A stretch of 64,000 bases of DNA from assembly GCA_002205965.3 (NCBI GenBank), contig NADL03000629.1, positions 1,302,001 through 1,366,000 of the forward strand, read 5' to 3'. Below are positions 42,886 to 55,595 of this stretch, piece by piece. The notes under the pieces were generated by a model, which saw nothing but the letters and a program-made list of their open reading frames with translations, searched no databases and had not been told where the DNA came from. Made by a program: the position numbers and the translations under genes. The stretch is from Kappaphycus alvarezii (lineage: Eukaryota; Rhodophyta; Florideophyceae; Gigartinales; Solieriaceae). How positions within the stretch are numbered: the first letter of the stretch is position 1; each line of letters begins with the position of its first letter.

Positions 42886-44284
42886 TCACATCGATTTGAA
42901 AAATTATTCAGATCCTTTTCGAAAAATGGAGCTTAGATATTAGATTCCAGTGGTTACGAGTTTGCCGAGTATTTGTCAATCAGCGAAGGCATAGAGAAGC
43001 CAACTTAATCTGTTCAGCACTGTCATTAGATGGTGAGTTTCCGCCGCTGCATGTAGAGACGTTCGAAATAATCTTCACATTGCAGCACTGCGTAATGAAC
43101 AAGAGTATGTATGCGATGCCCCAATTTGAGATGCTGCAGATTTCATTTAGAACGAGTCCTCTTCCATAATTATTCGCCAAGAGCGGCTCGATACTGACAT
43201 ACAGTACAGTACGGTAGTAGACGAGAAACCTGCGTCAGAAGCTGCGAGTTAAACTGGAAAAAATTACCAAGAATCCGAAAGTCCTCGACAAATACAGTAC
43301 CGTACTAGAATGAGATTACAGTATTTATCGGCAACCAGTACTGTACAGCTGCTGTAACAGGGTAAGGTTACTGTCCAGTATTGCATCTTGTTTTTGAAGT
43401 TACGGCATTACTCAGTACTGTACAGTACTTGTAACCGTAAGAGCATCACCACCGCCTGGGCGTAAAACGTTCAATACTTACACAGCTGTTCCATTTTCAT
43501 TGGCTGCCGTAAATTTAGTTTGTTGACTGAAACTGAAGGACTGCGACCAAAATCGCCGCCATTCCTGGCCACTCTTCACCTGGACGCCCGCAACTCGGCT
43601 GGCAGTTTGTCCCGCTAGCCTTTGATTCCCTGGGATGCCCGTCGGAGACCACATGACCAGATGGTCGACGAGTATGCGGCTGCCATCGCGGCCCGTATCG
43701 GAAGCTCTAAGGCGAAGGTGTACTTTCGGCTTTTCTGCACAAAGCTCAGCTGTGCCATTTGGTACACGTGCGCAGCTTTAGCGATTGGTCGTAGCCCGCA
43801 ACATGCATATGATTGCCTCCCCGTCCAAAGCTAGTCAATTTTAGTACCGCTGAACTCGCACTTTCCTAGTCTATTGATGAAGCATATCAAATACTTGCAT
43901 ACTCATCTACCCGTTTTCAGATCTTCTACGGGGGCATTGTTATGCTTCGCTGCCCGATCTCGTACTCGTGGTACTGCCGATCGAAATGGCAATAAGGATT
44001 AATAGTGCCTGGAGCCACATCGTTCCCTTTGTCAACACAAGGACTAAGACAACGCAAACTCCCATTGCTCAATAGTTTACGGACGATGGCCTATTTCACA
44101 TTATTGCAGACCTCCTTGAGTCCTGCAAATATCTTGATCCAGGCTCGAGCTAGTGCCTGATCCTTTGATGATGTGTAGTTTGCTCCCCTGTTCCGCATGA
44201 CAATTTGCTGCACTGCAATTGACGCTTGTAGTACATCGCTGGCACCGTCCCCCAAGCCACTCCATGCGGGAGACAGTGTTAAGT
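42886..44284. other. Spacer with GTAC repeats
   Basis: Between 43196 and 43432 there are several GTACTGTAC/TACAGTAC motifs. A 70-codon open frame at 43622-43834 (MVDEYAAAIAARIGSSKAKV) reads like a protein fragment but matches no family I know. Confidence 0.35.
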
Positions 44285-44303
44285 GACCCCTACAGTAGGG
44301 GTC
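44285..44303. repeat. Perfect 8-bp stem hairpin
   Basis: GACCCCTA, 3-nt loop CAG, then TAGGGGTC. It lies in a patch that also contains a TATA-like TATATATAAGG at about 44450 and might be part of an LTR or promoter; neither could be established. Confidence 0.6.
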
Positions 44304-44994
44304 CTGCAGCGCATGGTATGCGCTTGCGGCCCATGACGGGCGCTATATATTCAGAGTAGCTTATGAAATATTAGACCTGGATCCATAATGGATACCTGCA
44401 ACCAGCTTACCTGAGCCGGCGGCGGGAAAGGGGATAATCTGTATATATAAGGTGCAATACCCTTTCTTACCCCCTTGAGTGTAAAAGCACCTTGGACTTA
44501 CACAATCTCCCGACCCCTTACAGCTGAGAATCTATCGATCGAGTTTTCCCCTCTATAAGGGCACATCGCGGAGCGCGGAAGTGAAAGCGATGCCCTACAG
44601 AGTGTTCTGATCATGTGCCAATTCAGTAGCCGAAGCTACGGTCTGGTATCCTATTGAAACCCGTCTGAACGATAAAATCGGTCAAGCAAGCTCATTCATG
44701 GACCTTGATTGCATTAAAGTGGCCATGAATTTTTGTGCAATATTCACTGTTCATTGTGTCCCAATAACTGTAGGAAACAGCCCGTCACCCTACTATAGAG
44801 TAGCAACAGGGTCCCCACCGCACAAGGCCCTACATTCAAGCAATGGAAAGCAATAAAGGAACAGATTTATTTGATTTCATATTTGTCAACTCCCTTGCGC
44901 CTTCTAATAGGATAGGGCGTTCTTTTATTCCTCTCACAGCTCTCTATGCGGAAATGTCCGTCAAGCCCAGAAGGTATTAACCGTTGATCTCTAA

Positions 44995-45170
44995 TTATGA
45001 TAGAGGAAGGCTTGTGCCTACCCCCACATCCAACTTTGGAGGCTGGCATCCAGATTCGTATAAGGTTATAACCAATTTCGCACTGAACGTGGCCTTCGAG
45101 CGGTGGATACTTATGGGAAGTTTTGAGCGGTGTTAATTCAAGGCTCGCTGCAGCGGCCGTTATTTCTAAC
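44995..45170 (+). pseudogene. Repeat family R, copy 3
   Basis: The plus strand reads RGRLVPTPTSNFGGWHPDSY, KVITNFALNVAFERW and, in another frame, the alanine-rich tail LAAAAVISNTLCLLAG. It aligns with the copies at 29.7-30.1 and 53.2-53.5 kb. No upstream helical part was recognised. Stops and shifts make it a relic. Confidence 0.6.
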
Positions 45171-45270
45171 ACGTTATGCCTGCTCGCTGGCATTGAGCCA
45201 GCACTTTAAGGAAAGTCATGAAGTGCTACTAAGTGTCGAATTTTTTCGCGCAACTTTCTTCCAGGGGCGT

Positions 45271-45320
45271 GGATACAACCGACCACATCTTCCATATTTT
45301 AAAATAACCTAAAAATTTTC
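45271..45320. repeat. Single end of the MITE-like repeat
   Basis: CCGACCACATCTTCCATATT with following AT-rich text matches the right end of the element at 42599-42885 (CCGACTACATCTTCCATGCA). Confidence 0.55.
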
Positions 45321-48300
45321 CTAAAATTTGCTTCGCCTGTGGGTGCCTTCTGACACTGGCTTTGGAATCTCAATTCGGGTTGAACTTCTCGGCTTTGTTA
45401 ATTTTCTCCGTCTCTTATTATCCAAGACCATATTATCGATTTAGAGTATGAAGAACATGCGTGATTCGATTTGTTAGGGTACCACCATTCTTTTTACATT
45501 CGTCCAATCATCACAGCGGTTTTCGGGACTCAAAAGACTCTCTCGACTTTTTGACGGTGACATGTAATCTGCAGCCAAGACCTTGAACGGTTTTGATGAT
45601 TCCATGTGAATCAAGCGTCAAGATAAATGGTTGTAAGTAGTTAGAACATTTTATATTCGATTAGGAGTATGCAATGAATGCAGTCTGGTCTACTGATTCC
45701 TTCACCGCAATAAGATCTGCCTAAATGTGCGGTATTATGACTAGAGCCTGCTTGAAAGTCGAAAATAAGGAACAGATCTCTGAAAAGCACCCCGTTGTGA
45801 TGTACGATTACTTTCCTTGCCATGCGTGAGAAAATGATAGCTAAACTTCATTGTTTCCACTGAAATGGAGTCGGTCATGAGCCTGTTATGGAAAGTAAGG
45901 TTGATTTAATATGACTAAGGCGTATTACTTAAGAATTCATACCGCGCGGGAAATTGTAATTAAAAAGATAAAATGCGCATAGATAGATGATTTTCAGAAG
46001 ACGACTAAGAGATAATAAGATTGATTGTGGCATTTCTTTGTAGATCAGGGCCCATTGAGAGTCGAAGGTTTAGAAATTGGAGAGTACATTAGTTTCACGC
46101 CGGAACAGGTGTAATGGGAAACGTTTTACCCGGAGTGCCTATTATTCGGTTTGATACCGTATTTTTGCAATCATTTACAATAATTGACGTTACCAAATTC
46201 CTGATATAACGATACAAGGACTTCATTAACTGCTGTGCAGTTCATTTTTAACATTTGTGTGCCTTCTAATATAGCTGTTGTCAAAATAAACACCACACTG
46301 TAAACTCGTTAAGCAAAATCTATTATATGGAATATTAAGTGCTTCGACAAATAAGCCACGCACATGAAGTGGTTTGGCGCTTCCTCATGAATTGTTATAT
46401 TTTTTCGTTTCAGGAATATTTTGCGTACGGTGAGTGGCCAGCTATTCTTTTGCAGCTAGAGGACATTTGAAACCATAGAAAATTTCCATCGTAGCTTTGA
46501 GTGCATGCCCAATAGCAGGGCAAGAACTCCCCTACTTTACAGAGATCTCTCATGTCCTCGAGAAGTAAGTGTGAAGGCTGTATTTTTGAAGCGAATTTCT
46601 TACGGGCTTTTCTATGAGTTTTTATTTACATTTTTCATCCTGCGCTTGTGTATTCATAGGCAAAGACCACTGAGTCGCAGGATAGCTTTGAAACTTCGAC
46701 ATTTAGCTACTAAAACCATGAAGTTGAGTTAGAGACGTGTTAATTTCAGTAACTTAGATTGAAAGCACGATTTTGCTATCCGAAATTCGATAACACTTGA
46801 TAGATTGTAAATAAAGAAGGTTTCCGTGAAATGAGCACATCCTATATGCCCACTGAAATCCGAATAGAAAATGACAATAATCTTTCGTTAGTTAGAAGGA
46901 AATAGAAGTTTGCTCCTTTTATATTATTCAATAAGAAGCTTTTATGTACCGAATTTGGTCTTCGCATCACTGCAACTTGCAATATAACTGTGGTACAATG
47001 GCTAACAATCTAAAAATTCCAACTTTCAATGGTCCTGGCAGCATTTTTTTTTCAATTTTTGCATCCTAACTGCTTTTATTTCAATAGTACTTGCGATAGT
47101 TCCTTCGCTTCCTTACATTGAAAGTGGCCTTCCTTGGTTTTTTTGTAATTTTTTTTTCTAGTTGACCTTCGAAATAAAGAAAAAGAGACTTCTCAACTTA
47201 TGATCAACGACAGACTCTCTTGAAACCTCTTGAGTCGGCTCGTTCGTAGTCCGAGCAATAGAGCGAAATAAACATCTACCATAATCAAGACTGTAGATGT
47301 AGTGGAGACCAGAAAATTAATGGATTTGGCTATGTACTGAGCATTATTTAGTCTTTTTATATTTCTGAAAAGAGGGTTGGCACCTCGACATATCTCATTG
47401 GAGGAGCCGGTGATGTTCTTAATCAATACACTGCCATTTCAATTACACCCCTTCATAAATCTCTGATTAGAGACAGAAAGAGTTATGGTACTCAAATACA
47501 CCTTCTGTATCTCGTTTTTGGTCAACCGGAAACACATGGAGAGCTTATCGTTCTCTTGTTCGTTTCCCCTGCCACTCCAATAATGGAGCTTAGAATTGCC
47601 ATGGGGTATTTCAGGGAGAAAATTTCATCAAACAATGTTATAAAAGTACTAATAGCTTTGAGAATGGCTGTCGGGACTCTTATTTCATCAGTTTTTCCGC
47701 CGCAGGTCCACAAAAACTTGAAAGATGGCAGATCAAGTCGTCACTGATTGCTTCAAATATACCCGTTGAAAGATTCAACGAGGTTTTATATCACGAGGAT
47801 GAGACATTCATGCCTTATAATGTTTAAAATCCATCTAAATGGTTTAATCTGGTCATAATGCGTTTTTTCAGCCTTTCCCCACAATTTTTCATCTTTGAAA
47901 CTTCAATTGTATTGAAAAAGGCTTGTTATGAAAATATGACGTCAAATAGTGAAGAAAAACGTCTTGCAGAACATATGCATCCCCTTTTCGATATTTATTG
48001 CTACCAATTCATCCCAGTTTGTAAGCATATTTATTCATGTTGAAAGGTCTTGGTCGTGGTCGATTAACCGATATTTCGTCATGCCTAAATCTTTTTCAAA
48101 TGATTTTCCCTTTCCATGACTCTAGCATCGCGTAAGGTCAAAAGAGGAGGGATAGGAAACTCAAAAACAGTAATCACAAGGTATCCCTGGGATGACGTTT
48201 TAGTCCTGCATTTGACTCATCTTATTAGGTTGATTGGCTCATGCTGTGGATGTAAGGTAAGGCAGATTTATTTTCAGTTTACCGTTATCGTCTGTCTTCA

Positions 48301-48789
48301 GTCTCTCTGATCGAGCGGCGAGGACTTCTAGACATGCGGTATCCAATCTAATTGCTACAAAGTGGAAGATAAGTTTTGTAACTGTACATGATGGCTACTG
48401 CATGTCATATACATGGTTCCAAGTGTCTGGCATCACACACAGGCTATGTTCATTTTGTCTAGTCATGAAACTTCATTACCAGGCGCAATACTCTACTGTA
48501 CAGTATAATACTATTCCCCCTAGGTAAACATTATAATACCATAATACTGAGGCCAGGTAATTTAGGGCGCAAATCATTGCGTCAGATATGGCACATGTTT
48601 CCCCGTAATCGTTTTTGCATTTATACAATATAGAGTTTACGTATTAGGAATTCAGAAATGAAATTGGCAAATTTCATATATTTAATTACAGTCTGTAATT
48701 CAATTGTAAATTCTGAAATGACTCCCGATTCACGCTTGCAGAGGACCTGATTTTCGTGCGAGATGTGGCGGTCTCAAACGCTCATCTTG
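45321..48789. other. Gene-poor AT-rich spacer
   Basis: Only short open frames (60-80 codons; for example 46505-46732 plus, 47193-47426 minus, 47556-47747 plus) without recognisable domains. No repeat borders were seen. Confidence 0.35.
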
Positions 48790-49080
48790 CATCATTTGGA
48801 GAAACTTGAACGCAATTCAAGGCGAGCGGCGGCGTATGCGAACCAAACCCCGTCCGAGAAGCAGCTCGTCACGTAGAGCATCGTACAGAACCGCTACAAG
48901 CGCCTAAAGAATCCATTCGATCGGAAGGACAGAAGGGACCATCCTCGTCAAATCCCGTGGAGGCCCCGCTCGCGTGGACCCTCTGGTGGGCCGCAGTCAC
49001 CATTAAAGCTCCCAAGCTCGCATTTGCGGATTTTTTCCTCGCCCCCCACGAGCATCGCGAAACGCGCCCCGCCCGAGGAG
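48790..49080 (+). other. GC-rich coding-like island, unassigned
   Basis: In an AT-rich setting, one plus frame gives HLEKLERNSRRAAAYANQTP, then after a stop SIVQNRYKRLKNPFDRKDRR, followed by Pro/Arg-rich text to a stop near 49080. The basic helical look recalls DNA-binding parts of transposon accessory proteins. It could be a fragment of one; this is a weak suggestion. Confidence 0.3.
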
Positions 49081-52000
49081 TGAGTCGTATCTTTACTTTT
49101 CCACAGTACTAACGACAGATACCCTTATAACGAAGTGGGTGAAAACGAAGAATACAGATATCTGGTTGGGGTACACACAGTGGCGCACGCTAACTAGAAT
49201 CATGGCAGTATTTTAAGGAGCACCCACGGGACTGAAATATTTTCGGTTTCCTCTTTAAATCAGCTGTTGAGAAAAACGGCTTGGGTGAATTGAAAACCCA
49301 CTCCGCAGTTACATATCCATCAACCATCCCTTTGTTAAACTTTCTTTCAAACATTTGTAGGTTGCTCCCCTCACACAGAACTTCCAGAAACCACCAGTGA
49401 CTGTATCCTGAATCTCCACACAGTTAATTCTTCCTTTCTTGATTCGTGAAGTCTCTTGCAACAGTTACTCCATCATTCTCCATACATAAAGTTTATAATC
49501 GTGTATGCTCCCCCAATTTGGCCATAAAATACAGAATCAATCCATCCGGTGCACTTAAATATTGGTATTTGAGGCTGTGCTTTTTCTTGTGATCGTTTTA
49601 GGCCACCATCTGCTCTATCTACCCCGTATATCTCGCTATTTCGATTACCGTGCCATGTATGAACCCAACCCAGTTACGCAGACAATTCTTCTTTCCATGT
49701 ATAGCTTCTGCGTACGTAGTTTATGTCGTTCCATAAACCTCTTACCCAGTCTATAGCTTAACAAATGTCACTTCTATCAATAAATTTCTCTATGCCTTCC
49801 CAAAAAGTCTCTGATGGCTTTGAGTTGTGCTTTTCAGACGTTAGTAGTACATTAATCCATCGAGTAGGTGTAACAAGTCGACGGAGAATGATGCAGGTGA
49901 CCAACAAGGGATTGAAAGTATAACTGTTTCTTCTTGTCATCATTTTCTAAACTGGAAAATCGCAAACATCCACCATCTTCTTCATGCCGCTCCTCTTAAA
50001 TCTGATTAGCGCTAGACATTCACTTTCACTGAAACAGTTGGAAGTTGAACTAAAATTTCGAATTACTGGTTCTGGTGCTTCTTTCTATGCCTATTTATAA
50101 GTTTAAAACTAAACTTTACTGCTAAATTCGATTCAATCTAGACTAGTGTCCTTGTCATACTGAATGACGAACTCGGAACCTTCTGGAGATGCTTTGCTAT
50201 CGCAACAAAAGTTGTAGTCTATCTGCTTTTTGGCTAGTGACAGATGCCCCTTGAGAAGTCCTTTTGGATGGCCCTGCCAATTATTTTGAGGTCTATATTA
50301 CGGTGGTACTCTCGGCCTTTGCGTAGGTAGCTCTACTAATTATTCTTCCATGTGCCGTTGCGTAAACGGGTTTTCAAATATCAGAAATGATTTCGGAAAT
50401 TTTCAGAAAATTATCATAGTATCTATTCCCGGTGACTTTGAATAATTCTGTTTATGCGAACCAAAAGGAACCGCAAGCTGCATAGAGTAAGAGGAATGGC
50501 TTTTTGGCTCGACGTTCTATGGGCCCAACATCTCCATAAATAGGTCTCGCCCTAATACAGTACAGTATACCGTAGTACCACACGTGAGCGAGAACAACCA
50601 GGCTATAGTATAGTAATGATAATGACAATATCACAGATTACCACCTGACTCTCCAATGAGCCATAAATATGTGAAGATGTCGCCAGTTGTAAATCAAAAC
50701 CGAGAAATATATGAAATCCGAAGTTCCATTCCTAAATGTGTATTGTAGTAGGGAAACGCGAAAATTTTTAAATTATAGCATGAATTTAAAAAATAATCAC
50801 CACACAACTTCTAAAAAACATCAAAAATGCTCAATAAACTACCTTGAATGGCCTCAAGGTCCAAAAGTGAACGCACTCATGAGCTTTACGACGCTTTTTG
50901 TATCTTTATTGAATAGATCACCTCCCCAATATCATATCCTGGTCAATCTCGTGTATGAGATTGCACATCAAATGAAAGAGACCATTATTATCCACTCGGA
51001 AAGGGTTCTGATGAACTTGTAAGTGAGTAAGGGGAACGAAAATCTTGAATGAATCATCATAATCTTCTCTGACCACCGCCACTTGCCAACCGCAACTTTA
51101 AGCTCGCCAATCCGCCTAAAACCATTGGTATTATTTAGTTGGAAATATTGACAATAATAACTACTTCAGCAATTGAACAGCTTCAATTAAAGGGCTTCTT
51201 TTAAGACATGATGGTCGTGAACAAATTCATTTTATCTTTGATTAATTTCCATCGATAATTTCCGCATATTATGATGCTCAGAAGCCATCTCCCCAATTTT
51301 TGATTCTCTGAAATTCAATTTTTTTGAATTATTTTGATATCAGGAACTGATCCAGAATTATTTAAATAGCAACCAAGTTCAATACCATTGAAAATCCTTA
51401 AATATCCAATTTCTACCCGTACAGTACTGTTTTTCCAGCTAAAACATTTTACCTTACTGCACACCACCAGTCGGCATAAACTTTTCCTGAAAAGTTACGC
51501 CTGCAGTAATGGTTTGTAAGTGAAATTTTCGATTTTCTGAGTACTGTTCTTCAATTTTTATATCCAAAATTGTGTTACAGCTGCAGTTACGGTAGCTTCA
51601 AATTTTAAGTAAGAAACCAACGGTACAAACTTCCTGATAAATATTTCAAACGATAGTCCCTTTTTTCAAATGCAAGCGCAATCCAATCCACTTTCCACAA
51701 TGATTTATAGTAGTAAGCATCTAGAATAGTTCATCTTTCGCACAAACTTCTCTTATTTCCACTTTTCCGACTTGTATGTTTGTTCTCCACTTAGCTCCCA
51801 AATATATCCTATTTATTTTCCAAATCATCTATGATAAAACTTTTCATGCTTATAATAGCGCTCACTCCTCTATAATCATTTAAATGGAGCAAGAAAGTGG
51901 AAATGGTAGCGTCTCTCCCTCGTTCTCGGTGTATGATATATTACTGTAGTTTTAGAGGTTAGCCTCTCGATTTGAGACCTGACGCACGAGTAGTAGCAAC

Positions 52001-52533
52001 TCCTGGGTCTTTTGTTGCTCTAGAATAGGTCGTTCACAGCATTCGGAGTCTTTTTAGTTTTTTGAGGTCGATCAAAAGGTTTAGGTTTGGATCTTGCGCG
52101 GGATGTTGTTGGTTTGGCCCACAATTGCTAAAAGCCGGTTACAATTAGAACTCTAAATTTTCTCGCGACAGACAGCGATAATGGTGACTGAAGCGTGCAG
52201 GAATGTTTCTTTTGCACCGTGTTGGCTGAAGAAGATCACTTGGATACCTAACTACTGATAAATACTTGAGACGATGCCGTCTTCCTAAGTAGTTGACTTT
52301 TGCATTGTTACTTTATTTTAAGGGTTTTAATTTTAGGCGTTGGGTTATATGTAGACCGACGCTGTTTAAATTTGATTTTTTAAATATTTATTGAGAGTAA
52401 TGGATTTTCCTGTACTCAATTATGGTTCTTAAAGTATATCGGCTCTTTCGCAGTATCCGTTGCATATCTTCCATGGTCCTAGAAAGAGAAAATGATACCT
52501 TTTATGTCTTTGATTTTAGTGTCTATAAGACCA
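49081..52533. other. Gene-poor AT-rich spacer
   Basis: No recognisable gene. A 103-codon open frame at 50711-51022 has ordinary composition and no known motif. Isolated GTAC-type motifs occur at about 50560 and 51420. Confidence 0.35.
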
Positions 52534-52978
52534 TTGTCCTCATATGAGAACAAATTCCATTGTCCATAAAAAAGTCCAAAATCATTGTCCTCATATGAGG
52601 ACATAGTTTAGGGCTACCTTTTTGAGAAAATATTCCTTTCCTATCTTTTTGTTAGGAAACTTTTACTTTCGAAAGTAGTGACGCTCGATCAAAACAAGCT
52701 GTTTGGTGATTTGAGCGGTATTCAGGGTACTAACTACTTTATTCCTTTCGAAACACTTTCAGTGCAAATGTGTCATGTTTTATCCTGCAGATGAATGCTT
52801 TAGCCAAAGGGTGTAGAGTTGAAGCCATTGCGCGACTTCCTTCTGTAATTCTATTTTTATAGTATATTTCTTTGTAATTATTTACGTGCTACAAAAAAAG
52901 TATTTTGTGGCTGTACATTTTTGGATGATAAAGAGGTTTGTCCTTATATGAGGACAAAGTGTGCCTCATATGAGGACA
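52534..52978. repeat. Cluster of four palindromes (TGTCCTCATATGAGGACA family)
   Basis: A perfect 18-bp palindrome, TGTCCTCATATGAGGACA, lies at 52586-52603. Variants lie at 52534-52553 (one mismatch), 52937-52958 (one mismatch) and 52962-52978 (one mismatch). They form two close pairs, one at each end of a 445-bp segment. Confidence 0.85.
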
Positions 52979-53159
52979 GCGCCATCGCAGATAGACACCA
53001 GTTGGGGATCAGGCTAAAACGCCGTCTGGAAGTCCGGTGGAGGTGTATGTGCGCTTTTTTCGGTGATTCTGCATGACCGCGGTGTACTGGAGAACAAATG
53101 CCGAGACATGTCTTAAACTTCCGGAATTCATACAGAGGATGGTTCTCTCGACAGTTGGC

Positions 53160-53240
53160 AAGAATGATGTGGGGTGCTTCAATATTCGAAAGATATGGCC
53201 GGTTGTGGCCCGGAATATCCTAGAGGGTGACGAGTAGTAC
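53160..53240 (+). pseudogene. Repeat family R, N-terminal piece of copy 4
   Basis: The plus strand reads MMWGASIFERYGRLWPGIS, matching a shifted frame just upstream of copy 1 (near 29670-29710: MWGTLMFERYGLLPPEYR). It faces the minus-strand piece at 53245-53520. Confidence 0.5.
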
Positions 53241-53244
53241 CCTT

Positions 53245-53520
53245 AATTTTCCCTAAAAAGCCGGCTCAAGGCCGGCCAGCAGGCATGCTGCGTTGAACAT
53301 TACGGCCGCGGTAGCTTGCCTTTGGGCAAGCACCGCTTGAACCTTGCCATAGGTGTCTATCGCCCTAATAGCCACCTTGCGTGCGATATCGGTTAGCACC
53401 CTGTAGGCGTCAAATATTAAATCACCGCACATTTTTTCTCCTATGGGCGTCTGGGTGCCAATCTTTGAGAGTAGATGTGGGGATAGGCACGAGCCTGTCT
53501 CTCGGAAGTTGCGATAAAAT
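53245..53520 (-). pseudogene. Repeat family R, copy 4 (minus strand)
   Basis: Minus-strand frames read RRYKYFIATSERQARAYPH (shifted out of the RGRLVP frame), then DAYRVLTDIARKVAIRAIDT and YGKVQAVLAQRQATAAVMFN. Around 53410-53445 an extra segment replaces the GGWHP block. The opposite orientation of the piece at 53160-53240 repeats the inverted arrangement at 29.7-30.1 kb. Confidence 0.55.
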
Positions 53521-53799
53521 ATTTATATCTTCTATAGTTCGCAGAGGCAGCCGCTTTGAGGGTGGTAAACGGACCAATATTGGTCACCCGGCATTTAGGT
53601 TTCCGTACGTCATGAAGGGGAAAAACGGGGGTGTCTTTATTGAGATGTATGGAATGGCTGGAACCCATTTGGAGTTGCAAATCTGCATGTCATATTAAAT
53701 ACATGTACCGATGGTCGAAGCAATGTAGAAATCATTGCTGTCGAATACGTCATGAAGTGCTCAGAGTCTGGTTGACCCTATTGTCCGTAAATGATATTA

Positions 53800-54610
53800 C
53801 TGTAGTGAGTGTACAGTACAGTACAGACGGGGTGATTTTGGGTTGTTGAGTGTTTGTTAAGTACTGTAATATCATTCCTCAAGTGAGCCCACATGTTCCA
53901 GAAGGGATTGAGGCGAGTGGTTGTAAGCTTACACAGTAAGATGTTCGCAGCTTGTCCACGTCAAACCTAGAAAACTGGCTGGAGTCCAGCCATGAGGCAC
54001 ACACCATTGGACACTGATGCCACTGTCGTTAGTGTACAGCACAGTACTTTAGAGTGCAGTGCGTAGGGTACCGTAGGCTGTGGTGAATGCGACGTTTGGG
54101 TTATTCGAGATTATTAGGGTTTCTTATTTCTGTAAGCTCAGCAGTAACTTTGGAACAGGGCCGTACTGTACATACCATTCGCCTGGGGCGGGCCAGAGGA
54201 GGGCATATCGACGTGGCCGGCGAACGTAATTTCGCCGGACGAGGCCCACGGTGCGGTACATACGGTGGTGTACAGTACTGTACTGGGGACCTCAAAGGCA
54301 GGGCAGATACTGCATAGAGTTGACTCTTTGCAGCGGGAAGGAGGCCGGGGAATCAGCAACGGGTGGTGGGTTGGGTGGAGAAGATGAGCAGTGGTGATTC
54401 AGGAGCTTTGTAAAATTTGTTTCCTACGATACTCAGTAGACAGACTTGAACCGTCCTCGCAGTTGACAGTCAGCTTAAACGAGGTTTACATACTGTACAT
54501 GCCTATTGTACAGGAAGAGTGTACAGTACAGTTTTGCAAGAAGTCTCAATTGCACAATAAAATAAGTTGACCTAATACTGTACATTACATAGTGTACAGT
54601 ATGAACTTGA
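53800..54610. repeat. GTACTGTAC/TACAG-rich patch
   Basis: At least eight GTACAGTAC, GTACTGTAC or close variants are scattered here (53810-53830, 54030-54045, 54270-54285, 54490-54600) in otherwise unique sequence. They produce several fortuitous short open frames on both strands. Confidence 0.7.
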
Positions 54611-55595
54611 CAACCTTTGCATGCTCTCAATAGCCTTGGGAGGCCACGGTTTGAATGGACGAATTGCACACGTGTATAACTGGAAATATCGCCTGCTTGG
54701 CTAGATGCAGTATTTGTGAATTTGTCTAGAAATTAAACTGTAAATAGTCCAATGTGGCTCTGAAAGGTACAAGAACGCTCGACAGAATGCATCGACTGCG
54801 CTTGTAGCAATCATGATCTGATTCCGTGTACTTTGACGAGGGAGGGTAAATCGTTTCTCCATCGACCACCACTATAGACGACCTGATCTGGCCTCAAACA
54901 CGGCCTGTACTCTCCATCCTAGAGATGGCGCCCTTATTTATCTTGCATCCACACCAGGTAATCTTACGAATCGCTACGTCCTTGTAACATAACTATTCTA
55001 TCGCAACGCACATCCATCAACTCAACCCTTTTTGCATTCCAGTCAGGTTTCATCAATTGCCTCACAGTCCGGAGCGATTGAAGAGGACCAAGTTCATTCT
55101 CCGATGTATCAATCATCTCGTCGAAAGCGTTGTTGTCCCGCACGCAGTTTTTACTGCCCACAACGACCATTAATTCCAAAAGTATTTGCATTCTATCATC
55201 CTAGGAAGAGCATGCGTATGGAACCCTAGGCGACGTAAATTTCGACGTCATCACCCTCAAATTCTTTCACAAATCCGTAAGGCTTGCTCCTCTATCCATT
55301 TTACTCCTCAAGTCATTTCCCACCTAAATCGTGAGATCAATAGGTACCTCTTCCCCGCTTGCCTCATAGTATCTACAATTTTTCCTTGACCACCATCAAA
55401 TCATACATCTATCCTACGCAATCTTAACACTTTTATCGTTTTCTGCACCATCATATCTCAAGAGTCCATGTGACCACCCGTCACACGTCTGAAGGGCTCC
55501 AAGGATTGAGAGGAAATGTATGCACCTGGGGTCCGCATCGCCATTTCTTTTTTGTTTCATGACAAACAGTTGCAGGCCCTTCATCCTTTATCAAG

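Noticed and set aside
44450-44470. Core promoter TATATATAAGG
   Set aside because: No downstream gene or transcript evidence; AT-rich sequence gives such words by chance, so it is mentioned only as a finding.
52534-52978. CRISPR-like repeat array
   Set aside because: The repeats are palindromes at uneven spacing (52, 351 and 25 bp between starts) in a eukaryotic setting; no array structure.
54087-54317. Short genes at 54.1-54.4 kb on both strands
   Set aside because: The frames arise from GC-rich and GTAC-repeat sequence and have no recognisable protein pattern.
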